Shown here piece by piece: positions 18,565-27,073 of a stretch of 64,000 bases of DNA (its first letter is position 1; the number at the start of each line of letters is the position of its first letter). Source of the DNA: Cryobacterium suzukii (GTDB lineage: Bacteria > Actinomycetota > Actinomycetes > Actinomycetales > Microbacteriaceae); assembly GCF_004403185.1 (NCBI RefSeq), contig NZ_SOHJ01000013.1, positions 90,245 to 154,244 on the forward strand, written 5' to 3'. Made by a program: the position numbers and the translations under genes. The notes below the pieces were generated by a model that searched no databases, was not told the DNA's origin, and saw only the letters and a program-made list of their open reading frames with translations.

Positions 18565-19488
18565 ATGTCAGACCCCGACGAGCTCTACAAACTCACCGCC
18601 GACGCCGATGGCGTCCCTGAGGGACTACACCTAATCATGGGACTGACCGGCTTCGCGGATGCCGGTGGCGCAGTAGCGCAGTTCACCGACTACCTGCTGA
18701 CCACACTGGATCACACCGTCGTTGCGTCGTTCGATACCGACACCCTGCTCGACTATCGGGCCCGACGTCCGATCATCTACTTTGATCAGGATCACCTCAC
18801 GAACTACCAGCCGCCATCGCTCCAGCTCTATCTGGCCCGCGACGAGATCGGTCAGCCGTTCCTCTTCTTGACCGGCTTCGAACCCGACTTCCGCTGGGAG
18901 CAGTTCACGGCGGCCATGCTGCAGCTCGTCGATCGATTCACAATTTCCTCGACGACCTGGGTGCACGCCATTCCAATGCCTGTTCCGCACACCCGCCCGA
19001 TCGGTGTGACGGTCAGCGGTAATCGTTCCGATCTGATCGAAAATCGCTCGGTCTGGCGACCGCACACGCAAGTTGCCGCCAACGTTTTACACCTTCTGGA
19101 ATTCCGCCTGCAGGAACGTGGCGCATCCACTGTCGGCTACGTCTTGCTTATTCCGCATTACCTGGGTGATACCGAATTTCCCGCCGCGGCCCTCAGCGCG
19201 TTGGAAAGCACCAGCGCGTCGACCGGTTTGATCTTTCCGACCGATCGCCTGCGCGAAGCAAACCGAGAATTTGTCGCGCGCATCGACGAGCAGGTGCAGA
19301 GCAATCCGGAGCTGGCCAAACTTGTGGGCACTCTCGAGCAGCGCTACGACGCCTATATGGAGGGGAGCACGCTGCGTTCGCCACTCACCGACGAAGACGG
19401 CGAGCTGCCGTCAGCCGATGAGATCGCCGCAGAACTCGAGAACTTCCTCGCCCTGCGCCGCAGCCGCGATGACGGCGCTATCAGCTGA
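18565..19488 (+). CDS. PAC2 family protein, 307 aa
   Basis: Cytosolic protein of the PAC2 family (named after eukaryotic proteasome assembly chaperone 2), widespread in actinobacteria with no proven function. Family features: MGLTGFADAGGAVAQFTDYLL near residue 27, YRARRPIIYF, FLFLTGFEPDFRWEQF, then a C-terminal helical region with ALESTSASTGLIFPTDRLRE. Actinobacteria with proteasomes often carry PAC2 proteins, but Microbacteriaceae generally lack a 20S proteasome, so the name should not be read as a role. No proteasome gene is in the window. Start at ATG 18565; divergent from pepA; the MFS gene follows 70 bp later. Confidence 0.88.
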   Translation: MSDPDELYKLTADADGVPEGLHLIMGLTGFADAGGAVAQFTDYLLTTLDHTVVASFDTDTLLDYRARRPIIYFDQDHLTNYQPPSLQLYLARDEIGQPFLFLTGFEPDFRWEQFTAAMLQLVDRFTISSTTWVHAIPMPVPHTRPIGVTVSGNRSDLIENRSVWRPHTQVAANVLHLLEFRLQERGASTVGYVLLIPHYLGDTEFPAAALSALESTSASTGLIFPTDRLREANREFVARIDEQVQSNPELAKLVGTLEQRYDAYMEGSTLRSPLTDEDGELPSADEIAAELENFLALRRSRDDGAIS

Positions 19489-19512
19489 TAACCATCCCAC
19501 GGCAGGTGATGA

Positions 19513-19531
19513 ACCGGCATGACGTGCCGGT
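19513..19531. terminator. Weak hairpin between the PAC2 and MFS genes
   Basis: 7-bp inverted repeat ACCGGCA/TGCCGGT with a 5-base loop, 25 bp past the PAC2 stop and no U tract. Possible weak terminator or operator. Confidence 0.3.
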
Positions 19532-19545
19532 CGGGATGAACGCGA

Positions 19546-19551
19546 TAGGTT
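19546..19551 (+). promoter_or_regulatory. -10 box of the MFS gene at 19559 (leaderless)
   Basis: TAGGTT, 7 nt before the GTG start at 19559; no ribosome site. Confidence 0.4.
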
Positions 19552-19558
19552 AGATCCA

Positions 19559-20884
19559 GTGAACTCGTCTCGATCCACCCTGATCTTTATCGTCGGGTCG
19601 TTCGCCTACCTGTCGGCCGTGCTTCAGCGCACGTCAATGGGAATCGCCGGGGTGGCCGCCACGGAAAAATTCGGTGGCTCGGCCGCTATTCTCTCGAGTC
19701 TGGCCGTCGTACAACTCATCGTGTACGCCGCCGCGCAGATTCCGGTCGGGGTATTGATCGACCGGTACGGTCCGCGAGTGCTCATGATCACGGGAACCGC
19801 GCTCATGGTCACCGGTCAGATCACCCTAGCCCTGGCCCCGGATATCTCGGTCGCCATCATCGGCCGCATTCTCGTCGGCGCGGGTGATGCGACCATATTC
19901 ATCTCGATGATCCGCCTCATCAGCTCCTGGTTCAGCGGTCGCATCGTTCCCCTATTGAGTCAGTGGATGGGTAACATCGGCCAACTCGGCCAGGTGCTCT
20001 CCGCGGTGCCCCTGGCTTGGTTGCTACACAGGAGCGGCTGGATGGCGGCCTTCCTCTCGGCGGCCTCCGTGGCGGTTATCGCCCTGATCGTGGTCATCAT
20101 TTTCGTGCAGGACCGACCGAAGAACGTCACCGAGCACGTGCATGCCAACAGCCTCGGCATGGCGCTGACCCAGCTGCGGCACAGTTTTCGGCGCCCGGGC
20201 ACCCAACTCGGATTTTGGTCTCACTACGTGAGCCAGTCCTCCGGTACCGTCTTCACCCTGCTCTGGGGCTACCCGTTCATGGTCTTCGGACTGGGTTACG
20301 AACCGACTTTCGCGGCCGGAATGCTCACGGTACTGGTCGGTGCCGGCCTGGTTTTCGGTCCGATCCTGGGCCTGCTGACGGCGCGCTACCCGCTGCGCCG
20401 CAGCAACATCGTTCTCGCCATCGTGACCGGTATCGGTGTCGCCTGGGCGATCGTGCTGCTCTGGCCCGGTGTTCCACCACTCTGGACGATCGTGCTGTTG
20501 CTCGTCGTTCTCGGAATCGGCGGGCCGGGATCGCTGATCGGCTTCGACTTCGCGCGCACCTTCAATCCACAGCGAAGCCTTGGTTCGGCCAACGGAGTCG
20601 TCAACGTCGGAGGCTTCACCGCGAGCTTCGTCATGATGTATCTCATCGGGTTACTGCTCGACCTTCAAAACGGATGGCGTGTCGCCGGGGGAGCGGCGAG
20701 TGACCTGTATGCGCTCGATGCATTTCGGGTGGCCTTCGCGGTGCAGTACCTCGTCGTTGGACTCGGCATCGGTTTTCTGGTGCAAGCCCGCCGGCGTACC
20801 AGGCGCCAGCTTTCCCGCGACGAAGGAATAGAAGTCGCACCTATCTGGGTTGCACTATCACGCGCCTGGAAACGGCGTAGTTGA
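19559..20884 (+). CDS. MFS transporter, 441 aa
   Basis: Inner-membrane carrier with about 12 hydrophobic segments. The first is STLIFIVGSFAYLSAVL. The MFS motif A-like loop is GVLIDRYGPRVLMI between segments 2 and 3, and a long basic cytoplasmic loop near residue 190 (QDRPKNVTEHVHANS) splits the two six-helix halves. No residue set indicates a substrate; similarity in layout to nitrate/nucleoside or drug permeases is too general to use. GTG start 19559 is supported by the TAGGTT box 7 nt upstream. It stands alone between the PAC2 gene and sigA. Confidence 0.88.
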   Translation: MNSSRSTLIFIVGSFAYLSAVLQRTSMGIAGVAATEKFGGSAAILSSLAVVQLIVYAAAQIPVGVLIDRYGPRVLMITGTALMVTGQITLALAPDISVAIIGRILVGAGDATIFISMIRLISSWFSGRIVPLLSQWMGNIGQLGQVLSAVPLAWLLHRSGWMAAFLSAASVAVIALIVVIIFVQDRPKNVTEHVHANSLGMALTQLRHSFRRPGTQLGFWSHYVSQSSGTVFTLLWGYPFMVFGLGYEPTFAAGMLTVLVGAGLVFGPILGLLTARYPLRRSNIVLAIVTGIGVAWAIVLLWPGVPPLWTIVLLLVVLGIGGPGSLIGFDFARTFNPQRSLGSANGVVNVGGFTASFVMMYLIGLLLDLQNGWRVAGGAASDLYALDAFRVAFAVQYLVVGLGIGFLVQARRRTRRQLSRDEGIEVAPIWVALSRAWKRRS

Positions 20885-20906
20885 CGATTGTAGTATGCGT
20901 CGTGGC

Positions 20907-20934
20907 TTGTCGTCCAGACAAACCGTGCAATAAT
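20907..20934 (+). promoter_or_regulatory. Candidate sigA promoter
   Basis: TTGTCG (20907-20912), 16-bp spacer, AATAAT (20929-20934; 5 of 6 match TATAAT). It would give a sigA leader of about 145 nt. Confidence 0.4.
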
Positions 20935-20962
20935 TACTTACAGGACCCGTTCTGGTCCGGGG

Positions 20963-20985
20963 CATTCCGAATTCATTTCGGAATG
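20963..20985 (+). other. Stem-loop in the sigA leader
   Basis: Perfect 9-bp inverted repeat CATTCCGAA/TTCGGAATG with a 5-base loop, about 100 nt before the sigA start. A second short hairpin (CTTCTGG/CCAGAAG) follows near 21029-21056. It may be a leader structure; there is no U tract that would make it a terminator. Confidence 0.5.
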
Positions 20986-21087
20986 GGTATCCCGGGACTT
21001 GACATGGGTCCAAGTTCTGCCCAAAAACGCTTCTGGCTCCCTTGAGGTTCCCAGAAGCAGGTACGACTCCGCATGAGAGGTGTTCGA

Positions 21088-22377
21088 ATGGCAACCACCG
21101 TCAAGACTGAGGTGACCGATGAGTCTGTCACGACTCCGGTAGTCCCGCCGGTCAAGAAGACCGTCACTAAGGCCGCCGCCGCAAAGGCCGCCGCCGCCGA
21201 AGCCGCCGCGACGAAGAAGTCTGCAGCTGCTGACCTGGCTACCGAAAAACCGGCCCCAAAGAAGCGCGCGACGAAGGCGAAGGTCGTCAAGAAAGACGAC
21301 GAAGCCGACGTCGAGGGCGGTCCAGAAGCCGACGACGACGAGTCAGACGAGGACAGCACCAAGCGTTCCGCGTCGACCGAACCGCTCCCCAGCGGGGCTC
21401 TCGTGCTCTCGCTCGTCGACGACGACGACGAGGTTCCGGTCTACTCCAGCGCCATCACGGGCGCCACGGCCGACCCGGTTAAGGACTATCTCAAGCAGAT
21501 CGGTAAGGTCGCCCTGCTGAACGCCGCCGAAGAGGTCGAGCTGGCGATGCGCATCGAAGCCGGCCTGTTCGCCGAAGATAAGTTGTCGGAGATGACCGAC
21601 GTTGAGAAGAAGAACGCGCTGGGTCGTGAGCTTCAGTGGGTCGCCAAAGACGGCGCCAGGGCCAAGAGTCACCTCCTCGGCGCCAACCTGCGTCTCGTCG
21701 TGTCACTCGCCAAGCGGTATACCGGTCGCGGCATGCAGTTCCTCGACCTGATCCAGGAAGGCAACCTCGGCCTTATTCGTGCCGTCGAGAAGTTCGACTA
21801 CACCAAGGGCTTCAAGTTCAGCACTTACGCCACCTGGTGGATTCGGCAAGCCATCACCCGGGCCATGGCCGACCAGGCCCGCACGATTCGAATCCCCGTG
21901 CACATGGTCGAGGTCATCAACAAGCTCGCCCGCGTTCAGCGCCAGATGCTGCAGGACCTCGGTCGCGAACCCACTCCGGAAGAGCTCAGTCGCGAACTCG
22001 ATATGACGCCCGAAAAGGTCGTCGAAGTTCAGAAGTATGGACGCGAACCGATCTCCCTCCACACTCCGCTCGGCGAAGACGGCGACAGCGAATTCGGTGA
22101 CCTCATCGAGGATACCGAAGCCGTCGTTCCAGCGGATGCCGTGGGCTTCACGATGCTGCAAAAGCAGCTCGAGAGCCTGCTCGACTCGCTCTCCGAGCGC
22201 GAAGCCGGGGTGATCCGTATGCGCTTCGGCCTCGGTGACGGAATGCCGAAGACCCTCGACCAGATCGGTGACACCTTCGGGGTGACGCGCGAGCGCATTC
22301 GCCAGATCGAGTCCAAAACGATGGCGAAGCTTCGTCACCCGTCCCGGTCGCAGTCCCTACGCGACTACCTCGAGTAA
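21088..22377 (+). CDS. sigA: Principal RNA polymerase sigma factor (SigA/RpoD)
   Basis: Housekeeping sigma-70 factor, 429 aa. The N-terminal 110 residues are Lys/Ala-rich then acidic, typical of actinobacterial SigA/HrdB. Region 1.2 starts near [16 protein letters not shown]. Region 2 has [19 protein letters not shown] with -10 recognition [14 protein letters not shown]. Region 3 has [14 protein letters not shown], and region 4 ends in the helix-turn-helix [22 protein letters not shown] 21088 (MATTVKTEV) is chosen over ATG 21073 because GAGAGGTG precedes it at ribosome-site distance. This is the factor expected to read the TANNNT boxes seen through the window. Confidence 0.96.
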   Translation: MATTVKTEVTDESVTTPVVPPVKKTVTKAAAAKAAAAEAAATKKSAAADLATEKPAPKKRATKAKVVKKDDEADVEGGPEADDDESDEDSTKRSASTEPLPSGALVLSLVDDDDEVPVYSSAITGATADPVKDYLKQIGKVALLNAAEEVELAMRIEAGLFAEDKLSEMTDVEKKNALGRELQWVAKDGARAKSHLLGANLRLVVSLAKRYTGRGMQFLDLIQEGNLGLIRAVEKFDYTKGFKFSTYATWWIRQAITRAMADQARTIRIPVHMVEVINKLARVQRQMLQDLGREPTPEELSRELDMTPEKVVEVQKYGREPISLHTPLGEDGDSEFGDLIEDTEAVVPADAVGFTMLQKQLESLLDSLSEREAGVIRMRFGLGDGMPKTLDQIGDTFGVTRERIRQIESKTMAKLRHPSRSQSLRDYLE

Positions 22378-22411
22378 ACGTGATAGTGGCAGGTCCCGCC
22401 CTGGGTATGCA

Positions 22412-23698
22412 GTGCGGTTCGTGAGTTCCCTTCGGTACGCCCCCGCGATTCTGGTCGGTCGGGCCGTTCGTGTGCTGGCGAGATGGCGCAAACCGGGCGG
22501 TGGCTCTGCCATCCCCGGAGTCGTCGTCAACCGGATCGCCCCTGGCTTTCTGGCCGCAACGCTGAACGGGTTTCCGCTCGGTCTCGTTATCGTGACCGGG
22601 TCAAGCGGCAAATCGACGACGACCAAGATGCTCGTCGCTATTCTTCGCGCCCACGGCCTCTCCGTGTTCACCAACCAGTCGACGGCCAACATCAGCCAGG
22701 GTCTGACCAGTGCTCTTCTGGAACAGGTCAGTCTCGCTGGTACGATCGCCGACGATGTCGCCGTGCTTGAAATGGATGAGGGACACGGAGCGTTCATTGC
22801 CGGCTCGCTGACTCCGCGAGTCGTTGCCCTGACCAACGTCATGGTCGACCAGATCGATCGGTTCCACGACTCCGAAATGGTCGCTGCCCTTCTGGCGAAA
22901 ATTGCCGCTCGGGCGACAGATTCGGTCGTGCTCAATGCCGATGACCGGTACCTGGCCGACCTCGGCTCTGCGCTCGAACCTGACGTTGCGGTGTCCCGCT
23001 ACGGCGTCACCGCCGAGGTCCTCGCTCAGTATCCTCGTGGACTCGGTTATGCCGACACCGCACCGACCCGCCTGCCGGCCGGAAGCGGACTGCAGCTCAC
23101 TCGGGTGGTCGGCCGAGACGCCGACGTTCAGTTTGCAACGGGCGTTCACGGCATCCGCTTGCCGGCCCGCGGCATCCACTATGCCGTCGACGCGCTGACC
23201 GCGTTGAGCACGGCCAGCGCGACCCTCGGCGACCGCTTCGTTCCGGCGATGGCCTGTGCGGCGTTGTCGGCTATGCCGGCCGTGTTCGGACGTGGCGAAG
23301 TGGTGACCGTTGGTGGCAAAACCATCGAGTTCGTTCTGGTGCAAAACCCGTCGAGCTTTCAGCTCAATGTCGACAGTCTCGAACCGGGCACAGAGCAGAT
23401 TCTGGTGATCATCGGCTCAGATGTTCGGGACCCGTCGTATTTCTGGCCGGTGAACACTTCCGGGCTCGGCCACGTGCTCATTGCCTCCGGACTCAAGGCG
23501 CACGAGATCGGCCTGCAGCTGGCCTATGACGACGTTGCCGTTGACCGCATCGAACCGGATGTACCGACTGCCCTCGACGCGTTCCTGGCGCTGCCCGATC
23601 CCGCATCCGGGGTGAAAACCATTATTTTTTCCGCCGACGGAATGCGGCGCACGCGCGCGCACCTCGGCCTCGTCTCCAACTCTGAGGACCCGGTATGA
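22412..23698 (+). CDS. murT: MurT-like Mur ligase, degenerate ribbon
   Basis: Mur-ligase-fold protein with a C-terminal DUF1727 domain, 428 aa. In the canonical enzyme MurT activates the alpha-carboxyl of D-Glu in lipid II with ATP, and GatD supplies ammonia. The ATP loop GSSGKST (Lys67) and Mur middle-domain features (EMDEGHGAF, LTNVMVDQIDRF, VLNADDRYLADLG) are intact, so ATP-dependent ligation is plausible. Two canonical features are missing. The Cys4 zinc ribbon normally found after the NADD motif is absent (no CxxC there), and the DGRDxSWxWD motif reads DVRDPSYFWP (337-346). GTG start 22412; no clear ribosome site. It overlaps gatD by 4 bp. It probably still acts on D-Glu, but not necessarily as an amidase. 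Confidence 0.85.
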   Translation: MRFVSSLRYAPAILVGRAVRVLARWRKPGGGSAIPGVVVNRIAPGFLAATLNGFPLGLVIVTGSSGKSTTTKMLVAILRAHGLSVFTNQSTANISQGLTSALLEQVSLAGTIADDVAVLEMDEGHGAFIAGSLTPRVVALTNVMVDQIDRFHDSEMVAALLAKIAARATDSVVLNADDRYLADLGSALEPDVAVSRYGVTAEVLAQYPRGLGYADTAPTRLPAGSGLQLTRVVGRDADVQFATGVHGIRLPARGIHYAVDALTALSTASATLGDRFVPAMACAALSAMPAVFGRGEVVTVGGKTIEFVLVQNPSSFQLNVDSLEPGTEQILVIIGSDVRDPSYFWPVNTSGLGHVLIASGLKAHEIGLQLAYDDVAVDRIEPDVPTALDAFLALPDPASGVKTIIFSADGMRRTRAHLGLVSNSEDPV

Positions 23699-24456
23699 CC
23701 GCCACTTCGTCTGACCGGCCGTTCACGGTCGTCTCGCTGCTGCCGCGCCTGCTCAACACGAATGGCGACGCCGGCAATGCCAGAGTGCTCGCGCAGCGCA
23801 TTCGGTGGAGCGGCCACGACGCGCTCGTGGTCGAGGTGCATTCTCGCGCTGACCTGCCCGAACACGTGGACGCAGTGTCGATCGGTTCAGGAACGGATGC
23901 TGACCTCGTGCCGGCCAGGGACGCACTGCGTACGTTGGTCGAAGAACTGCGCGTCTGGTCCAACTCGGGTGTGCCCATCCTGGCCGTCGGAACCGGGTGG
24001 GAATTGCTGAGCTGGGGCATCGAGCTCGCCGATGGTTCTGTGCTGGAGGGACTCGGGCTCGTGGCCGGCCACGCCGTGCCGCGCGCTGCACGCGCAACCG
24101 ATGACATCATTGTCGCATCGAAGTACGGGCGGTTGATCGGGTTCGAAAACCATGCCCGCGACTATGTCGGCGCCGAAGCCAGCCCGCTCGGACGGGTGAT
24201 CTACGGCACCGGCAACGCGGATGCTCGGGGGAGCGGACCGCAGATCGAGGGGCTGACCATGGGCGAGGTGTTTTGTACCCACCTGCATGGACCGGTGCTC
24301 GCGCGCAACCCTGCCCTGGCCGACCACCTGCTGCAGGCAGCCTTCACCCGATCCGGACTCGACTATTCACGGGGAGCAAGGTCAGAATCCGTCGATGAGA
24401 CCGCGCGGGCGGCACGCAATCAAGTGGCCGTGCGGCTTGGGCAGTTAGCGGAATAG
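23695..24456 (+). CDS. gatD: GatD-like glutamine amidotransferase lacking the nucleophile Cys
   Basis: Class I GATase-fold partner of MurT, 253 aa. In working GatD the glutaminase nucleophile is a Cys in a LAxC-like elbow. Here the aligned segment reads PILAVGTGWELL, with Gly99 at the Cys position and Glu where the family has Gln. The histidine motif THLHGPVLARNP (His198) and LIGFENHARDY remain, so the fold is kept. Hydrolysis of glutamine by the usual mechanism is not possible without the Cys. ATG 23695 overlaps the murT stop (ATGA), so the two proteins are made together. The pair may transfer a different amine in this organism; see findings. Confidence 0.85.
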   Translation: MTATSSDRPFTVVSLLPRLLNTNGDAGNARVLAQRIRWSGHDALVVEVHSRADLPEHVDAVSIGSGTDADLVPARDALRTLVEELRVWSNSGVPILAVGTGWELLSWGIELADGSVLEGLGLVAGHAVPRAARATDDIIVASKYGRLIGFENHARDYVGAEASPLGRVIYGTGNADARGSGPQIEGLTMGEVFCTHLHGPVLARNPALADHLLQAAFTRSGLDYSRGARSESVDETARAARNQVAVRLGQLAE

Positions 24457-24485
24457 CGGCCTTAAAGACGCTTAACAACGAGAAA

Positions 24486-24525
24486 GCCGCGCGGGCCGCC
24501 GGCCGAAGCCAGCCGCCTGCGCGGC
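24486..24525. terminator. Hairpin between gatD and the DUF7455 gene
   Basis: 11-bp imperfect GC-rich inverted repeat (24486-24496 with 24515-24525, one mismatch) between two convergent genes. No U tract. Confidence 0.55.
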
Positions 24526-24549
24526 GTCCGTTCTGAAATCACTGAGTCG

Positions 24550-24786
24550 CTAGGAACGCTGATCTTCGAGCAGTCGGCTCGATTCGTCGTGCCAGCTTTC
24601 AGCGATGGCCGCGAGCTTCTCCTGGTGCTTCCGGCCATGGTGTGCACAGAACAGCAATTCGCTGTTCTTCACGACGACACGAATGTAAGCCTGGGCACCG
24701 CAAGCGTCGCAGCGGTCGGCTGCGGTGAGCTGGTGGGGGGCACCCTGGTTGGCTACGGCACCATTTTCGGTGGCGATCTGGGACAT
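24550..24786 (-). CDS. DUF7455-type small zinc-binding-like protein, 78 aa
   Basis: Short soluble protein with a conserved core LTAADRCDACGAQAYIRV and ELLFCAHHGRKHQEKL. The CxxC and CxHH pairs look like a single zinc site. This small family is common in actinobacteria near sigA and the topoisomerase genes, as here; function unknown. An upstream in-frame start (24837) is rejected because GGAGGAGG lies at ideal spacing before ATG 24786. Convergent with gatD and divergent from parE. Confidence 0.85.
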   Translation of the reverse strand: MSQIATENGAVANQGAPHQLTAADRCDACGAQAYIRVVVKNSELLFCAHHGRKHQEKLAAIAESWHDESSRLLEDQRS

Positions 24787-24955
24787 TTTCTCCTCCTCCA
24801 GATTGAATGCATGAATCCTCTTCACTAATGTAAACACGCCTAGGGACCTATGACGAGGTGATTGCCCCGTATTTCGCTCACCGCGTAGACGTGTTGTGGT
24901 CAGTGGCGAGTCAGGGCCAGCCGGCTCCGCGCGAAAGATTGCCGGTCGGGGCCGG

Positions 24956-24961
24956 TATTCT
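24956..24961 (+). promoter_or_regulatory. -10 box of parE (leaderless)
   Basis: TATTCT, ending 8 nt before the GTG start at 24970; no ribosome site is present. Confidence 0.35.
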
Positions 24962-24969
24962 TAGATGTT

Positions 24970-27048
24970 GTGAGCTCTGACTATTCCGCGCGCCACCTGT
25001 CAGTCCTTGAGGGACTCGAGGCAGTGCGCAAACGCCCCGGCATGTACATCGGTTCCACCGACTCGCGCGGATTGATGCACTGCCTGTGGGAGATCATCGA
25101 CAACTCCGTCGATGAGGCCCTGGGCGGACACGGTGCCAGCATCAACATCGAGCTGCACTCGGACCACAGCGTCGAGGTGCGCGACACCGCCCGGGGAATC
25201 CCGGTCGATATCGAGCCCAAGACCGGACTGACCGGAGTTGAAGTCGTGTTCACGAAACTGCATGCCGGTGGAAAGTTCGGCAGCGGGTCGTACGCGGCGT
25301 CCGGTGGTCTGCACGGCGTGGGAGCATCCGTCGTCAATGCTCTGTCCGAACGTCTCGATGTCGAAGTCGACCGCGACGGCAAAACCTGGGCCATGTCCTT
25401 TCACCGGGGCGAACCGGGCCTGTTTGCCGACTCGGGGGAGAAGAGCCCCGATGCCCCGTTCACTCCGTTTGAGAACCAGAGCGAACTGCGGGTGATTGGA
25501 AAGGTCAAGCGCGGGGTCACGGGAACCCGCATCCGCTATTGGGCCGACCGTCAGATCTTCACCAAGGGCGCCACGTTCCAGACCGACGAGGTACTGGGTC
25601 GTGCCCGTCAGACCGCATTTCTTGTACCCGGTCTCGCGATCGAGGTCGCCGACCGGCGCACCGATGAGCCCGTGATCAGCCTGTTCCAGTTCGACGGCGG
25701 TATCTCCGAATTTGTCGAGCACCTCGCAACGGATGCCCCAATCACCGACACCTGGCGGCTGACCGGCAGCGGAACCTTCAGCGAAACCGTGCCAGTGCTC
25801 ACCGACAAGGGTGCCATGGTGCCCACCGAGCTCGTTCGCGACTGCCAGGTGGATATCGCCCTGCGCTGGGGGACCGGCTACGACACGATCCTGCAGAGCT
25901 TCGTCAACATTATTGCCACGCCAAAGGGCGGAACCCACCAGGCCGGCTTCGATGCCGGTCTGCTCAAATTTTTGCGCGGTCAGGTCGAACTGAACGCCCG
26001 ACGGCTGAAGGTCGGCAGTGACAAGCTCGACAAAGACGACGTGATGGCGGGCCTCACCGCCGTACTCACGGTGCGTTTGCCCGAACCGCAGTTCGAGGGG
26101 CAGACGAAGGAAGTGCTCGGTACGCCGGCGGTTCGGGCAATCGTCGCCAACGTGGTCGCCAAGGCCATGGCTGAGCGGTATGCCTCCCCGAAACGCGATG
26201 ACAAGACCCAGTCGGCGCTCCTGCTCGACAAGATCGTCGCCGAGATGAAGTCGCGCATCTCCGCCAGGGCCCACAAGGAGACCCAACGGCGCAAGAACGC
26301 CCTCGAAAGTTCTTCCCTGCCGGCGAAGCTGGTCGACTGCCGCAGCAACGACGTGTCCACGAGTGAGCTCTTTATCGTTGAAGGCGACTCGGCCCTCGGC
26401 ACCGCCAAGCTGGCCCGCGACAGCGAGCATCAAGCGCTGTTGCCGATTCGGGGCAAGATCCTGAACGTGCAGAAGGCATCCGTTGCCGACATGCTCTCCA
26501 ACACGGAGTGCGCCTCGATTATCCAGGTCATCGGCGCCGGCTCAGGGCGCAGCTTCGACCTATCGGCGGCCCGCTACGGCAAGGTCATCATCATGAGCGA
26601 CGCCGACGTCGACGGCGCCCATATTCGTACCCTGCTCCTCACGCTGTTCTTCCGCTACATGCGTCCGATGATCACCGAGGGCCGCGTGTTCGCCGCCGTA
26701 CCGCCGTTGCACCGAGTCGTCGTGATGAACCCCGGCAGCAAACCCAACGAGACCATCTACACCTACTCGGAGACCGAACTGCACGGGGTCCTCAGCGCGC
26801 TCGAGAAGAAGAACCGGCGCTATCAAGACCCGATCCAGCGCTATAAGGGCCTTGGTGAGATGGATGCTGACCAACTTGCGACCACGACCATGGAACGCGC
26901 CCACCGCACGCTGCGGCGGGTGCGCGTGGCCGATGCCGAGTCCGCCGGCAAGGTGTTCGAACTGCTGATGGGCAACGACGTTGCTCCGCGTAAAGAGTTC
27001 ATCATCGACAGCTCCGACAAGCTCTCACGGGACCGCATCGACGTCTAG
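24970..27048 (+). CDS. parE: DNA topoisomerase IV subunit B (type IIA, GyrB/ParE family)
   Basis: ATPase subunit of a type IIA topoisomerase that decatenates or relaxes DNA, 692 aa. GHKL ATPase motifs: EIIDNSVDEALGG, VEVRDTARGIPVD and GGLHGVGASVVNALS. Toprim motifs: LFIVEGDSALGTA and MSDADVDGAHIRTLL. The C-terminal signature is QRYKGLGEMDADQL. The parE/parC name rests on the location (next to sigA rather than dnaA) and on the convergent parC-like partner; a second gyrase-like role cannot be excluded from sequence. GTG start 24970. Convergent with parC, only 25 bp between the stops. Confidence 0.87.
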   Translation: MSSDYSARHLSVLEGLEAVRKRPGMYIGSTDSRGLMHCLWEIIDNSVDEALGGHGASINIELHSDHSVEVRDTARGIPVDIEPKTGLTGVEVVFTKLHAGGKFGSGSYAASGGLHGVGASVVNALSERLDVEVDRDGKTWAMSFHRGEPGLFADSGEKSPDAPFTPFENQSELRVIGKVKRGVTGTRIRYWADRQIFTKGATFQTDEVLGRARQTAFLVPGLAIEVADRRTDEPVISLFQFDGGISEFVEHLATDAPITDTWRLTGSGTFSETVPVLTDKGAMVPTELVRDCQVDIALRWGTGYDTILQSFVNIIATPKGGTHQAGFDAGLLKFLRGQVELNARRLKVGSDKLDKDDVMAGLTAVLTVRLPEPQFEGQTKEVLGTPAVRAIVANVVAKAMAERYASPKRDDKTQSALLLDKIVAEMKSRISARAHKETQRRKNALESSSLPAKLVDCRSNDVSTSELFIVEGDSALGTAKLARDSEHQALLPIRGKILNVQKASVADMLSNTECASIIQVIGAGSGRSFDLSAARYGKVIIMSDADVDGAHIRTLLLTLFFRYMRPMITEGRVFAAVPPLHRVVVMNPGSKPNETIYTYSETELHGVLSALEKKNRRYQDPIQRYKGLGEMDADQLATTTMERAHRTLRRVRVADAESAGKVFELLMGNDVAPRKEFIIDSSDKLSRDRIDV

Positions 27049-27073
27049 CCAGTCCCCATGGCCACGACATCGG

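Noticed and set aside
25000-26433. Long minus-strand open frame antisense to parE
   Set aside because: A GC-rich shadow frame of a well-supported topoisomerase gene; no family features.
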